64,000 nucleotides of DNA from positions 124,001 to 188,000 of the forward strand of contig JARUPY010000313.1 in the NCBI GenBank assembly GCA_029817715.1, written 5' to 3'. How positions within the stretch are numbered: the first letter of the stretch is position 1; the number at the start of each line of letters is the position of its first letter. Positions 45,966-54,619 of the stretch are shown here, in pieces. A program made the translations under genes and the position numbers. The stretch is from Melastoma dodecandrum (lineage: Eukaryota > Streptophyta > Magnoliopsida > Myrtales > Melastomataceae). The notes beneath the pieces were generated by a model. That model was not told the DNA's origin and searched no databases. It saw nothing but the letters and a program-made list of their open reading frames with translations.

Positions 45966-47498
45966 ATGCGGGTCATCGTCGTCGGCGCCGGCATCGGCGG
46001 CCTGGCTGCCGCGCTCGATCTCGCGCGCCAGGGCCACGACGTCACCGTGCTCGAGCGCGCCGCGGCGCCGGGCGGCAAGATGCGTCAGCTCGTCGTCGAT
46101 AGCGCGACGATCGACGCCGGCCCGACGGTGCTGACGATGCGCTGGGTGTTCGACGAGCTGTTCGCCGACGCCGGCACCAGCCTGGATGAATGCCTCGCGC
46201 TGGCGCCCGCCGGCATCCTGGCGCGACACGCCTGGAGCGGCAATGAGCGACTCGATCTCCACGCCGACCTCGAGCGCTCCTGCGAGGCGATCGCCGCCTT
46301 CGCGGGCCGGCGCGAGGCCGACGGCTACCGCGCCTTCGCCAGGCGCGCCCAGGAGATGTTCGAGACGCTGGACGGGCGCTTCATCCGCGCGCAGCGGCCG
46401 CGCCTCGACCAGCTCATCGCCTCCTACGGGCTCACCGGCCTCGGCGGCCTGCGCAAGATCAGCCCGTTCAACATCCTGTGGTCGGCGCTCGGCGAGCATT
46501 TTTCCGACCCGCGCCTGCGCCAGCTCTTCGGCCGCTACGCCACCTATTGCGGCTCGTCGCCGTTCCTGGCGCCGGCGACGCTGATGCTGGTGGCGCATGT
46601 CGAGCGCGCCGGCGTCTGGTACCCGCAGGGCGGCATGCATGCGCTGGCACGCGCCGTCGCCGGCCTCGCCGCGCGCAAGGGCGCGACGCTGCGATATGGT
46701 GCCCATGTCGCGGGAATCGATGCGGCCGGCGGCGCCGTCGCCGGCGTGACGCTGGCCTCCGGCGAGCGGCTGGCCTGCGATGCCGTGGTGCTCAACGCCG
46801 ACGTCGCGGCGCTGACGGCGGGGCTCTTCGGCCGTGGGATCGCCGATGCGGCGCCGCGCATCGCGCGCGCCGACCGCTCGCTCTCCGCCGTCACCTTCGC
46901 GATGCACGCGACGCCGCGGGGCTTTCCGCTGGTGCGGCACAACGTGTTCTTCTCGCGCGACTATCCCGCCGAGTTCGAGTCGATCCTGTCCCGCGGCGAC
47001 ATCCCCGACGAGCCGACGGTCTACGTCTGCGCGCAGGATCGCGACGACGCGGACTCGTCGGGGACCAAACCGGAGCGCCTGCTCTGCCTCGTCAACGCAC
47101 CTGCCGCCGGCGACGCCCGGCCCTTTCCGCCACAGGAGATCTCGCGATGCGAGGACAAGATGCACGCCCTGCTCGCCCGCTGCGGCCTGACGATCGAGGG
47201 CCGCGCGCAGGCGGTGACGGACCCGGCCGGGTTCGAGGCGCTGTTCCCGGCGACGGGGGGCGCGCTCTACGGCCCGGCGTCGCACGGCTGGCAGGCCTCG
47301 TTCCACCGCTCGGGAGCGCGGACCAAGGTGCCGGGCCTCTACCTCGCGGGGGGCAGCGTGCATCCGGGGCCGGGGGTGCCGATGGCGGCGATGTCGGGCC
47401 GGCTGGCGGCGGCGGCGCTGCTGCAGGACCGCGCGGACCGCGCTTCGACATCGTGGTTCGCGAGAACGGCTACGCGTGGTGGTATGTCGACGCGCTGA
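45966..47498 (+). CDS. crtD: Methoxyneurosporene/1-hydroxycarotenoid 3,4-desaturase
   Basis: A 510-aa FAD-dependent desaturase. Dinucleotide fold VIVVGAGIGGLAAALDLARQGHDVTVLE; the C-terminal LYLAGGSVHPGPGVPMAAMSGR is typical of CrtI/CrtD. The identity as CrtD rather than CrtI comes from divergence and its pairing with crtC; a true crtI lies at 49.5-51.1 kb. ATG at 45966. The last 46 bases overlap crtC. Confidence 0.95.
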   Translation: MRVIVVGAGIGGLAAALDLARQGHDVTVLERAAAPGGKMRQLVVDSATIDAGPTVLTMRWVFDELFADAGTSLDECLALAPAGILARHAWSGNERLDLHADLERSCEAIAAFAGRREADGYRAFARRAQEMFETLDGRFIRAQRPRLDQLIASYGLTGLGGLRKISPFNILWSALGEHFSDPRLRQLFGRYATYCGSSPFLAPATLMLVAHVERAGVWYPQGGMHALARAVAGLAARKGATLRYGAHVAGIDAAGGAVAGVTLASGERLACDAVVLNADVAALTAGLFGRGIADAAPRIARADRSLSAVTFAMHATPRGFPLVRHNVFFSRDYPAEFESILSRGDIPDEPTVYVCAQDRDDADSSGTKPERLLCLVNAPAAGDARPFPPQEISRCEDKMHALLARCGLTIEGRAQAVTDPAGFEALFPATGGALYGPASHGWQASFHRSGARTKVPGLYLAGGSVHPGPGVPMAAMSGRLAAAALLQDRADRASTSWFARTATRGGMSTR

Positions 47499-48355
47499 GC
47501 GCCGACGGCGCCGACGCGCTCACCATCATCGGCTTCGTCGGCAGCGTGTTCTCGCCCTGGTATGCGCTGGCGCGCCGGCGCGGCCGCGGCGACCCCGAGA
47601 ACCACGTCGCGATGAACGTCGCGCTCTACGGCAAGCCCGCGCGCTGGGCGATGACCGAGCGCGGACGCGGCGCGCTGGCCCGCGATGCCGCGTCGCTGAC
47701 GATCGGCCCGAGCGCGATGCGCTGGGACGGCGCGGCGCTGACGATCACCATCGACGAGACCACGGTGCCGATCCCCGGCAAGCTGCGCGGCGAGATCGTG
47801 GTGCGCCCGCGCGGCCTGAACCCGACCGGCTTCATGCTGGACGCGGCCGGCCGCCACCGCTGGCGGCCGCTCGCCCCGCTCTGCGATGTCGAGGTGCGGT
47901 TCGAGGCGCCGGCGCTGTCCTGGCGCGGCACCGGCTATTTCGACACCAACGAAGGCGACGAGCCGCTCGAGGCCGGCTTCCGCTCGTGGAGCTGGACGCG
48001 CTTCGATGCCGGCGACGGCGCGCGCATCTTCTACGACGTCGTGGAGAAGAGCGGTGCGGAGCGCGGGCTGGCGCTGGCGATCGCCGACGGCGGCGTGACG
48101 CCGATCGCGCCGGTTCCCTACCGCGCGCTGCCGACGACGGCCTGGGGCATCGCGCGCGCCGTGCCTTGCGATCCCGGCGGCACGCCGCAGGTCCGCAGGT
48201 CGTTGGAGAACGCACCGTTCTATGCGCGCTCGGAGATTTCCGCCCGCATCGACGGCCGCGACAGGGACGGCGTGCACGAGACGCTCTCGCTGACGCGCCT
48301 GGTCAACCCGGCGGTGCGCTTCATGGTGCCGTTCCGCATGCCGCGGTGGGGGTGA
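47453..48355 (+). CDS. crtC: Carotenoid 1,2-hydratase (hydroxyneurosporene synthase)
   Basis: A 300-aa protein adding water to the C1-C2 end of acyclic carotenoids. Blocks NGYAWWYVDALSADG, IIGFVGSVFSPWYA and RGTGYFDTNEGDEPLE are typical. No ATG exists in this frame near the start; GTG 47453, inside the end of crtD, gives the conserved N-terminus and implies translational coupling. Homologues extend a few residues further, so the true start could be earlier at a rare codon. Confidence 0.93.
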   Translation: MVRENGYAWWYVDALSADGADALTIIGFVGSVFSPWYALARRRGRGDPENHVAMNVALYGKPARWAMTERGRGALARDAASLTIGPSAMRWDGAALTITIDETTVPIPGKLRGEIVVRPRGLNPTGFMLDAAGRHRWRPLAPLCDVEVRFEAPALSWRGTGYFDTNEGDEPLEAGFRSWSWTRFDAGDGARIFYDVVEKSGAERGLALAIADGGVTPIAPVPYRALPTTAWGIARAVPCDPGGTPQVRRSLENAPFYARSEISARIDGRDRDGVHETLSLTRLVNPAVRFMVPFRMPRWG

Positions 48356-48362
48356 CGAGGCG

Positions 48363-48494
48363 CTACCGCTCGGCGTCGTCCTTGCGCTCCGCCTTCTTGC
48401 GGTCGATTCGCGTCGCCCGCAGCTCGATAACGCCCCAGCCGAGCACCGCGGCGAAGACGAGCACGATCTCGATCAGTCCACCCCGGCCGCCCAT
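48363..48494 (-). CDS. Small membrane protein encoded after crtB (43 aa)
   Basis: A 43-aa peptide with one TM segment (LIEIVLVFAAVLGWGVIEL) and a charged Arg/Lys/Glu tail. ATG 48494 has GGGAGG upstream and overlaps the end of crtB by 22 bases. Such a short protein is repeatedly seen beside crtB in related genomes (from memory, unverified). Function unknown. Confidence 0.6.
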   Translation of the reverse strand: MGGRGGLIEIVLVFAAVLGWGVIELRATRIDRKKAERKDDAER

Positions 48495-49552
48495 GGCGCG
48501 CCTCCCATGAGTCGCTGCTCGCCCCTGCGCCGCTCGACCTGCTGCAAAAGATCGAGCGCCCACAGCACCTGCTCTCCGTATGGCCGCTTCGCCGGCCGCG
48601 TATGCGGCGTCACCGCCTCGACGAGGAAGCGCGCCTCCTCGATCAGCGGCCACGTCCCGTAATCGGCGGACCGGCGCGCCGGCGTCGCCGCGCGGACGAG
48701 CAAGGCGAGCTTGCGCGCGCCCGGCACCACCGCGCGGGCACTCACCGAGTCGCAGCCGCGTCGTGCCACCTCGCGGCCGATCTCGGCATAGAGCAGCCCC
48801 GCCGCGGCGATGCCGGGGCGGCAGGCCAGCGGCAGCGCCGCGATGCCGGCTTCGCCCGCGCCATAGAGGCGCGACGCCTCGGCGAGAAGGCGGGCGACGA
48901 GGTCGCCCAGCGCCGGCGTGAAGGCGGGATCGGCGAGGAAGGCCTCGGCGTCGATGCCGGCCTCGGCGAGCCAGTCGAGCGGCAGGTAGAGGCGGCCGGC
49001 GCGCGCGTCCTCGCCGATGTCGCGGGCGATGTTGGTGAGCTGCATCGCCGCGCCGAGGTCGCAGGCGCGGGCCAGCGCGACGGGCTCGCGCACGCCCATC
49101 ACCAGCGCCATCATCACGCCGACCGCGCCGGCGACGCGGGCGGCATAGGCGTGCAGCTCGGCGAGCGTGGCGTAGCGCCGGCCCTCGGCGTCCCACGCCA
49201 GGCCCTCGAGCAGCGCGGCGGGGATCTCGCGCGGGATGTCGAAGCGCGCCACCGTCTCGGCGAAGGCGCGATCGGCCGGCAGCGGCAGCGGCGTGCCGCG
49301 ATAGGCGCGATCGAGCCGTTCCTGCAGCCGCTGCAGCACGGCGCGGCGGCTGCGATCGTGCCCGGTGTCGAGGTCGACCGCGTCGTCGGCGAGGCGGCAG
49401 AAGGCGTAGAGCGCCGTCGCCGGCTCGCGCACCGCCTTGGGCAGCAGGTGCGAGGCGGCGAAGAAGGTGCGCGAGCCCGTCCGCAGCAGCGCGCGGCAGG
49501 CGGCGCGATCCTCGCGCGCGACGATCATCGTCTCAGGAAAAAGCCGTGGCAT
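48473..49552 (-). CDS. crtB: Phytoene synthase
   Basis: A 359-aa squalene/phytoene synthase. The two Asp-rich helices are ADDAVD (in FCRLADDAVDLD) and NIARDIGED; RLYLPLDWL follows. It condenses two GGPP. The start may be 49552, overlapping crtI by 20 bases, or ATG 49528 (MIVAREDR), four bases after the crtI stop; neither has a clear RBS. The longer is given. Confidence 0.95.
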   Translation of the reverse strand: MPRLFPETMIVAREDRAACRALLRTGSRTFFAASHLLPKAVREPATALYAFCRLADDAVDLDTGHDRSRRAVLQRLQERLDRAYRGTPLPLPADRAFAETVARFDIPREIPAALLEGLAWDAEGRRYATLAELHAYAARVAGAVGVMMALVMGVREPVALARACDLGAAMQLTNIARDIGEDARAGRLYLPLDWLAEAGIDAEAFLADPAFTPALGDLVARLLAEASRLYGAGEAGIAALPLACRPGIAAAGLLYAEIGREVARRGCDSVSARAVVPGARKLALLVRAATPARRSADYGTWPLIEEARFLVEAVTPHTRPAKRPYGEQVLWALDLLQQVERRRGEQRLMGGAPWAAGVD

Positions 49553-51074
49553 GGGGGACGACCTTGTCGAGGATGCGGGCGGAGGAGAGGACGCCGGGAA
49601 GCCCGGCGCCGGGATGCGTGCCGGCCCCGACGAGGAAGAGGTTTTCGGCCTCCTCGCTGACGTTGTGCGGGCGGAACCAGGCGCTCTGCGTCAAGACCGG
49701 CTCGAGGCCGAAGGCGGCGCCGTTGAGCGAGGAGAGATCGTCGGCGAAATCCTGCGGCGTCATCATGCGCGAGGTGACGACGTTGTCGGCGAGCCCCGGC
49801 AGCAGCGTCGCCTCGAGCTTGTCGGCGCTCGCGCGGCGATAGCGCTCGGCGGCGAGCCCCCAATCGGTGCCGCTCTGCAGGTTCGGCACCGGCGACAGCA
49901 CGTAGAACGCGTCGCAGCCGTCGGGCGCCAGGTTCGGGTCGGTGGCCGTCGGGCGATGCAGGTAGAGCGAGAAATCGTCGGCGAGATGCTTGTGCGTGAA
50001 GATGTCGTCGAGCAGGCCGCGATAGCGCGGCCCCAGCACGATCGTGTGATGCGCAACGTTCTCGTAGCGCCGCTTGGTCCCGAAATACCAGACGAAGAGG
50101 CCCATCGAGTAGCGCGCCTTCTCGAGGCGCTTGTCGGTCCAGCGCTTGCGCGCCGACGCCGGCAGAAGATGCCGGTAGGTCGTGGCCGAATCCGCATTCG
50201 AGACGACGATGTCGGCGGCGATCGTCTCGCCGTCGGCGAGCCGCACGCCGGTCGCGCGGCCTTTCTCCAATAGGATTTCGTCGACCGCGGCGCGGGTGCG
50301 CAGCGCACCGCCCTGCCCTTCGATCAGGCCGGCGAGCCCGCTCACCAGCCGCCCCGTGCCGCCCATCGCGAAATGCACGCCCCAGCGCCGCTCCAGGAAG
50401 CAGATCAGGCAATAGATCGAGGTGGCGGAGAACGGGTTGCCGCCGATCAGCAGCGGGTGGAACGAGAAGATCGTGCGGAGCCGCTCGTCCTTCATGAAGC
50501 TCGACACGTAGCCGTAGACGGACCGGTGGCTCCTCAGCTTCACCATCGCCGGCACGATGGCCGCCATGTCGCGCCAGGACGAGAAGGGCACGTCGCCGAG
50601 CTCCTCGAACCCGATGCGGAAGATCTGTTCGGAGGCCGCCATGAAGCGCTCGTAGCCGGCGACGTCGTCGGGCGAGCAGCGCGCGACCTCGGCGCGCATT
50701 GCCTCCGCGTCGCCGGTGTAGTGGAACACGTCGCCGCTCTCGAAGCGGATTTCGTAGAACGGCGAGACCGGCCGCAGCTCGACGTCGTCGGCGAGCCGCT
50801 TGCCGGCGAGAGCCCACAGCTCCTCGAACAGGAACGGCGCGGTGACGATGGTCGGTCCGGCATCGAAGGTGAAGCCGTCCTGCCTGAAGACCGCCGCGCG
50901 ACCGCCGAGCAGCGCGCGTTTCTCCAGCACGGTGACGCGATAGCCGCGCGCGCCGAGCCGCACCGCCGCCGCCAGCCCGCCGAAGCCGCTGCCGATGACG
51001 ACGGCATGCGGACGCCCGTCGCCCGCCTTCGGCGCAACAGGGGGCAGATCGGCGTCGAGGGTCGCCAGGGTCAT
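49533..51074 (-). CDS. crtI: Phytoene desaturase
   Basis: A 513-aa FAD enzyme taking phytoene to neurosporene or lycopene. FAD fold HAVVIGSGFGGLAAAVRLGARGY in parts, and C-terminal LFLVGAGTHPGAGLPGVLSSA. It overlaps crtB and has an exact PpsR palindrome 10 bases upstream of its start. Confidence 0.96.
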   Translation of the reverse strand: MTLATLDADLPPVAPKAGDGRPHAVVIGSGFGGLAAAVRLGARGYRVTVLEKRALLGGRAAVFRQDGFTFDAGPTIVTAPFLFEELWALAGKRLADDVELRPVSPFYEIRFESGDVFHYTGDAEAMRAEVARCSPDDVAGYERFMAASEQIFRIGFEELGDVPFSSWRDMAAIVPAMVKLRSHRSVYGYVSSFMKDERLRTIFSFHPLLIGGNPFSATSIYCLICFLERRWGVHFAMGGTGRLVSGLAGLIEGQGGALRTRAAVDEILLEKGRATGVRLADGETIAADIVVSNADSATTYRHLLPASARKRWTDKRLEKARYSMGLFVWYFGTKRRYENVAHHTIVLGPRYRGLLDDIFTHKHLADDFSLYLHRPTATDPNLAPDGCDAFYVLSPVPNLQSGTDWGLAAERYRRASADKLEATLLPGLADNVVTSRMMTPQDFADDLSSLNGAAFGLEPVLTQSAWFRPHNVSEEAENLFLVGAGTHPGAGLPGVLSSARILDKVVPHATAFS

Positions 51075-51083
51075 GAGGGTAGG

Positions 51084-51101
51084 TGTAACACGAAGTTGAC
51101 A
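51084..51101. promoter_or_regulatory. PpsR/CrtJ palindrome upstream of crtI
   Basis: TGTAACACGAAGTTGACA matches TGT-N12-ACA exactly. It lies immediately ahead of the crtI start in the 236-base gap shared with the divergent bicupin gene at 51311, so it may influence both. This implies that crtIB is repressed under aerobic/light conditions as in other purple bacteria. Confidence 0.8.
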
Positions 51102-51310
51102 CTTGGCGAGGCGTTTCTTGCGTCAGTCTCATGCCTTTGTCGAAAGGTCGCCGTGTGCGCCGCCTATCGGCCTACCCGATCACTGTTGTCGGCATTTCCG
51201 GCGTTCCGTCGCCGTGCCGCTGTGCTCAAAACTGACGGTCAGACTGCGGCCGCGACGGTCGCGACACGTCGAGAGCGGATCGACCCTCTCGATCAGGGAG
51301 GGCCATCACG

Positions 51311-52510
51311 ATGGATCGACGTTCATTTCTCGGCAGCGCGGCGATCGGAGCCGGCGGCCTTGCGGCGCTCGCCAGCACGGCGCGCGCGGAAGGCGAGGCC
51401 TATGCCTCGGGCTCGGACAAGGGCAAGCCGGGCGAGGGCGGCGCGGCGCGCAACTCCGTCGAGCTGCCGCCGGGCGCCAAGGTCGCCTACCACAATCCGC
51501 AGGACGTCGGCGCGATGCCCGACTTCCACTACGCGATGGACGCGACGGCGCCGAAGATCACCTCCGGCGGCTGGGCCAAGGAGGCCACCGTCCACCAGTT
51601 CCCCATCAGCAAGGGGATCGCGGGTGTGCATATGTTCCTCGATCCGGGCGCATCGCGCGAGCTGCACTGGCATGCGATCGCCGCGGAATGGGCCTACGTG
51701 ATCGACGGTCGCTGCCAGACCGTGGTGCTGGATCCCTCCGGGGCCAGCGAGATCAACAATTACGAGCCGGGCGATCTCTGGTTCTTCCCGAAAGGGCACG
51801 GTCATTCGATCCAGACGATCGGCGACAAGCCGTGCCATTTCATCCTGTCGTTCGACAACGGCGCGTTCTCGGAACACGGCACGTTCTCGATCACCGACTG
51901 GGTCAACGTCACGCCGAAGGAGATGCTGGCGCTCGACTTCGGCATTCCGAAGGACGCCTTCGACGCCTTCCCGAAGGGCGAGACCTACATCCAGTCCGGC
52001 CCGGTCATCCCGGTCTCCGAGGCGCTCGACGCGCCGTGGCCGCGCGAGTCGACCCACAAGTTCCGCCTGACCACCGATCCGCGCGCCGTGCGCGACTTCG
52101 ACGGCGGCACCTTCCGGCTGGCGACGGTCGACGAATGGCCGGTCTCGAAGTCGATGTCGGGCGGCGTGATGACGATCCGGCCCGGCCAGATGCGCAAGTT
52201 CCATTGGAACGTGAACGCCAACGAGTGGCACTTCTACCTGAAGGGCAAGGGCCAGGTGGCTTTGTTCGGCTCGGGCGGTCGCGGCAAGGTCGCGGAGTTC
52301 CAGCCCGGCGACGTGGCCTACATCCCGATGGGCTTCGGCCACGCGATCAAGAACGTCGGCGACGGGGATCTGGAGATCATCCAGACCTGGGACAACGGCA
52401 AGTTCGAGGAGATCGACCTCGACGCCTGGATCAAGGCCAGCCCGAACTACCTCGTGGCCAACAACTTCGCCGGCGTGCCGGAAGGGACGATCGACAAGCT
52501 GAAGGGATGA
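51311..52510 (+). CDS. Secreted bicupin, oxalate decarboxylase family
   Basis: A 399-aa protein of the OxdC family with a Tat-type leader (MDRRSFLGSAAIGAGGLAALAS). Two cupin domains: the first has ligands His119, His121, Glu126 (HWHAIAAEW) and a later His in GHGHSIQ; the second has His298, Asn300, Glu305 (HWNVNANEW) and GFGHAIK, so one Mn ligand is replaced. Oxalate decarboxylases give formate and CO2, and formate could feed methylotrophic metabolism. It is encoded inside the photosynthesis cluster, divergent from crtI. Confidence 0.9.
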   Translation: MDRRSFLGSAAIGAGGLAALASTARAEGEAYASGSDKGKPGEGGAARNSVELPPGAKVAYHNPQDVGAMPDFHYAMDATAPKITSGGWAKEATVHQFPISKGIAGVHMFLDPGASRELHWHAIAAEWAYVIDGRCQTVVLDPSGASEINNYEPGDLWFFPKGHGHSIQTIGDKPCHFILSFDNGAFSEHGTFSITDWVNVTPKEMLALDFGIPKDAFDAFPKGETYIQSGPVIPVSEALDAPWPRESTHKFRLTTDPRAVRDFDGGTFRLATVDEWPVSKSMSGGVMTIRPGQMRKFHWNVNANEWHFYLKGKGQVALFGSGGRGKVAEFQPGDVAYIPMGFGHAIKNVGDGDLEIIQTWDNGKFEEIDLDAWIKASPNYLVANNFAGVPEGTIDKLKG

Positions 52511-52520
52511 GGCGGCACGG

Positions 52521-52540
52521 CGGCGCCTCAAGGGGCGCCG
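52521..52540. terminator. GC-rich hairpin after the bicupin gene
   Basis: CGGCGCC and GGCGCCG flank TCAAGG, 11 bases after the bicupin stop. No U-run follows. It may help end transcription in the gap between the convergent bicupin and bchO genes. Confidence 0.45.
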
Positions 52541-52582
52541 ACGGACGCATCTAACCGCTTAAGGTCGACGGATTGTCATCAA

Positions 52583-52600
52583 ACCTTCTCGAAAGAGAAG
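52583..52600. terminator. GAAA-tetraloop hairpin between bicupin gene and bchO
   Basis: CCTTCTC and GAGAAGG flank a GAAA tetraloop, extendable by one A-T pair, with AA before and TCTTCC after. Symmetric placement between two convergent genes suggests a bidirectional terminator. Confidence 0.65.
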
Positions 52601-52636
52601 GTCTTCCGTCCAACCATACGTGCGCCGTCTACGCGA

Positions 52637-53560
52637 TCACCCCGCGGGCTGGTCCGCCGCCTCGGTGATCGCGCCCACGTCCCGCGCGAACTTGTGCACG
52701 ATCTCCGCCACCGCCTCCGGCACCTCCTCGTGCGAGAGGTGGCCGTGGCCGCGCATGATCTCGACTTTTGCCGTCGGCGCCATGGCGCGGACCTTGAACG
52801 CGTCCTCGGACTTGATCGCCTTGTCGCCGGTGTTGGCGACGAGCAGCAGCGGCACGTCGAGCATGTGTATGTCGCGCGCCAGCGGCTGCAGGTCCCAGCT
52901 CGCCATCATGCCGAGGGCGGCGGCGACATGGTCGGGCGAGGCGACCAGCGTGCGATAGTGCTCGACGCCCTCGGCATCGATCGTCGAGCCGGTGTTGCGG
53001 ATGAGCCGCTCGACCGCCGCGCGCTCGCTGGCCCGCCAGGCGAAGAGGCGCGGCATCAGCGGATTGAGGAACAAGAGCTTGGCGAGCGGCGAGAGGACTT
53101 TGGCGGCCTCCCCGCCATACGGCGTGAGCGCGCCGTTGAGGCTGACTAGCCCCTTCGGATGGATGCGGCAGTCGAGCGCCATGCGGATCATCACAGCTGC
53201 GCCCGCGGAGTGGCCGGCGACGAGCACGGGATCGATGCCGATCTCCTGCAGCAGCTGGCAGACGCCGGCCGCCATGCCCGGCAGCTCGAGCAGGCTCTGC
53301 GGCGGCCGCTGCGTGAAGCCGTGCCCCGGCAGGTCGAGCGCGACGAGGCGGAAGTGCGGCGCCAGCAGCGGCACGAGCCCGCGCCAGGAGTGCGTCGCGG
53401 AGCCGGTGCCGTGCAGCAGCACGAAGGCCGGCTTCGTCGCGTCGCCCATCATCTGCACGTGCCAGTCGAGGCCGGCGGCGCGCACGAAGCGGCTGGCGTC
53501 GCGGTTCGGCCAGGCCTGGCCGTCGCGCTCGAAATCGAGCGAGCGGGGAGCAAAGAACAT
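52637..53560 (-). CDS. bchO: BchO, alpha/beta hydrolase of bacteriochlorophyll biosynthesis
   Basis: A 307-aa alpha/beta hydrolase. LLHGTGSATHSWRGLVPLL, nucleophile elbow AGHSAGAAVMIRMAL and LDLPGHGFTQRP match BchO, a putative Mg-chelatase accessory protein. The start at 53560 (MFFAPRSLDFERDG) overlaps the stop of the upstream hydrolase by one base. It is part of the bchD-hydrolase-bchO operon. Confidence 0.93.
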   Translation of the reverse strand: MFFAPRSLDFERDGQAWPNRDASRFVRAAGLDWHVQMMGDATKPAFVLLHGTGSATHSWRGLVPLLAPHFRLVALDLPGHGFTQRPPQSLLELPGMAAGVCQLLQEIGIDPVLVAGHSAGAAVMIRMALDCRIHPKGLVSLNGALTPYGGEAAKVLSPLAKLLFLNPLMPRLFAWRASERAAVERLIRNTGSTIDAEGVEHYRTLVASPDHVAAALGMMASWDLQPLARDIHMLDVPLLLVANTGDKAIKSEDAFKVRAMAPTAKVEIMRGHGHLSHEEVPEAVAEIVHKFARDVGAITEAADQPAG

Positions 53561-54579
53561 CAGCCGGCCACCGTGTCGAGGAAGGCATCGTAGGCGGCGG
53601 TGACCGTATCGAGGGTCTCGAAGTGCGGCATCGCACCGGTCTGGAACACGTCGATCGTCCAGCCCGGCCGGCCCTCGACCTCGGTCTTGCGCTTGTAGTC
53701 GACGAAGTCGCCGCGCACGCCGTGCGCCATCCACACCGGCATCGCGAGCTGCTTGTAGAGCGTCAGCGCGTCCTTCGAGAACAGGAAGCCGGCGAGGAAG
53801 GAGAACGGCGCGTGCTCGGCGTCCTGCTGGTGCGCCGACGCCCAGCCGTAGTCGAGCAGCCCCTCGTCGATCCGTTTGGAGCCGAACGTCTTCTCGAGAA
53901 AGAAGCGCATCGACACGCGGCTGGTCAGCGCGTCGAACAGCGGGCGCCCCCAGGCCGGGAACGAGACGACGTCGCGCACCGACGGCTTGCCGTAGGTCGA
54001 GCCGGCCGGCCCCTCGACCTCGCGGCGCGAGTCGAAGCCCGTCGGCGCGATCAGCCCCAGGCTGCGGAAATAGGTCGGATGGTCGGTCGCCGCGCGCGCC
54101 GCGAATTCGCAGGACAGCGACAGCGCCACCATGTCGATTGGGAAGGCGCCGTGCGTCGCCCTGATCTGCTCGATCATCGCGATCAGCGCGTCGGTCATCA
54201 GGCGCGGCGTGTAGATGCGGTCGCGCCGGTCGGAGAGGCCGTAGCCCGGCAGGTCGAGCGCGTAGACGGGTCGACTTTTGGCGTAATGCGCGAACAGCGG
54301 GCGCACCTCGTAGGCGGAGGCGGCCGCGTTGACGCTGTGCACGAGCAGCAGCGGCACGCCCTCCGAGGGGCCGGCCGCATAGGTCGCCAGCTCGCCGAAC
54401 GGCACCTTCAGGGGCGTCATCTCGGCATCGAGCGGCAGGTCGAGCGGCACGTCGTGCGGCGCCTTCAGCGCAGCCGACCCGAGCCAGCCGGCCGACAGGC
54501 CGAGCGGGATCAGGCTCCAGGTGGCCGCTCGCCTAAGCGGGCTGCGGGGCTCACGAAACGTGGGGAGAGGAAAGTCCAT
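53560..54579 (-). CDS. Membrane-anchored alpha/beta hydrolase between bchD and bchO
   Basis: A 339-aa alpha/beta hydrolase fold with an N-terminal hydrophobic anchor (ATWSLIPLGLSAGWLGSAAL). The oxyanion region LLLVHSVNAAASAYEV replaces the usual HG with HS, and the nucleophile elbow is ALSLSCEFAARAA, lacking the first Gly of GxSxG. It therefore looks divergent or inactive as an esterase. ATG 54579 has AAGGA upstream; coupled to bchO by one-base overlap. The role in pigment synthesis is likely by context only. Confidence 0.8.
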   Translation of the reverse strand: MDFPLPTFREPRSPLRRAATWSLIPLGLSAGWLGSAALKAPHDVPLDLPLDAEMTPLKVPFGELATYAAGPSEGVPLLLVHSVNAAASAYEVRPLFAHYAKSRPVYALDLPGYGLSDRRDRIYTPRLMTDALIAMIEQIRATHGAFPIDMVALSLSCEFAARAATDHPTYFRSLGLIAPTGFDSRREVEGPAGSTYGKPSVRDVVSFPAWGRPLFDALTSRVSMRFFLEKTFGSKRIDEGLLDYGWASAHQQDAEHAPFSFLAGFLFSKDALTLYKQLAMPVWMAHGVRGDFVDYKRKTEVEGRPGWTIDVFQTGAMPHFETLDTVTAAYDAFLDTVAG

Positions 54580-54619
54580 CCGGCGTCCTTGTTGGGCACC
54601 GGACAACGTCACAGCGCGC

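Noticed and set aside
45966..47498. Calling this gene crtI
   Set aside because: A better phytoene desaturase lies at 49533-51074; pairing with crtC and divergence from crtE fit crtD.
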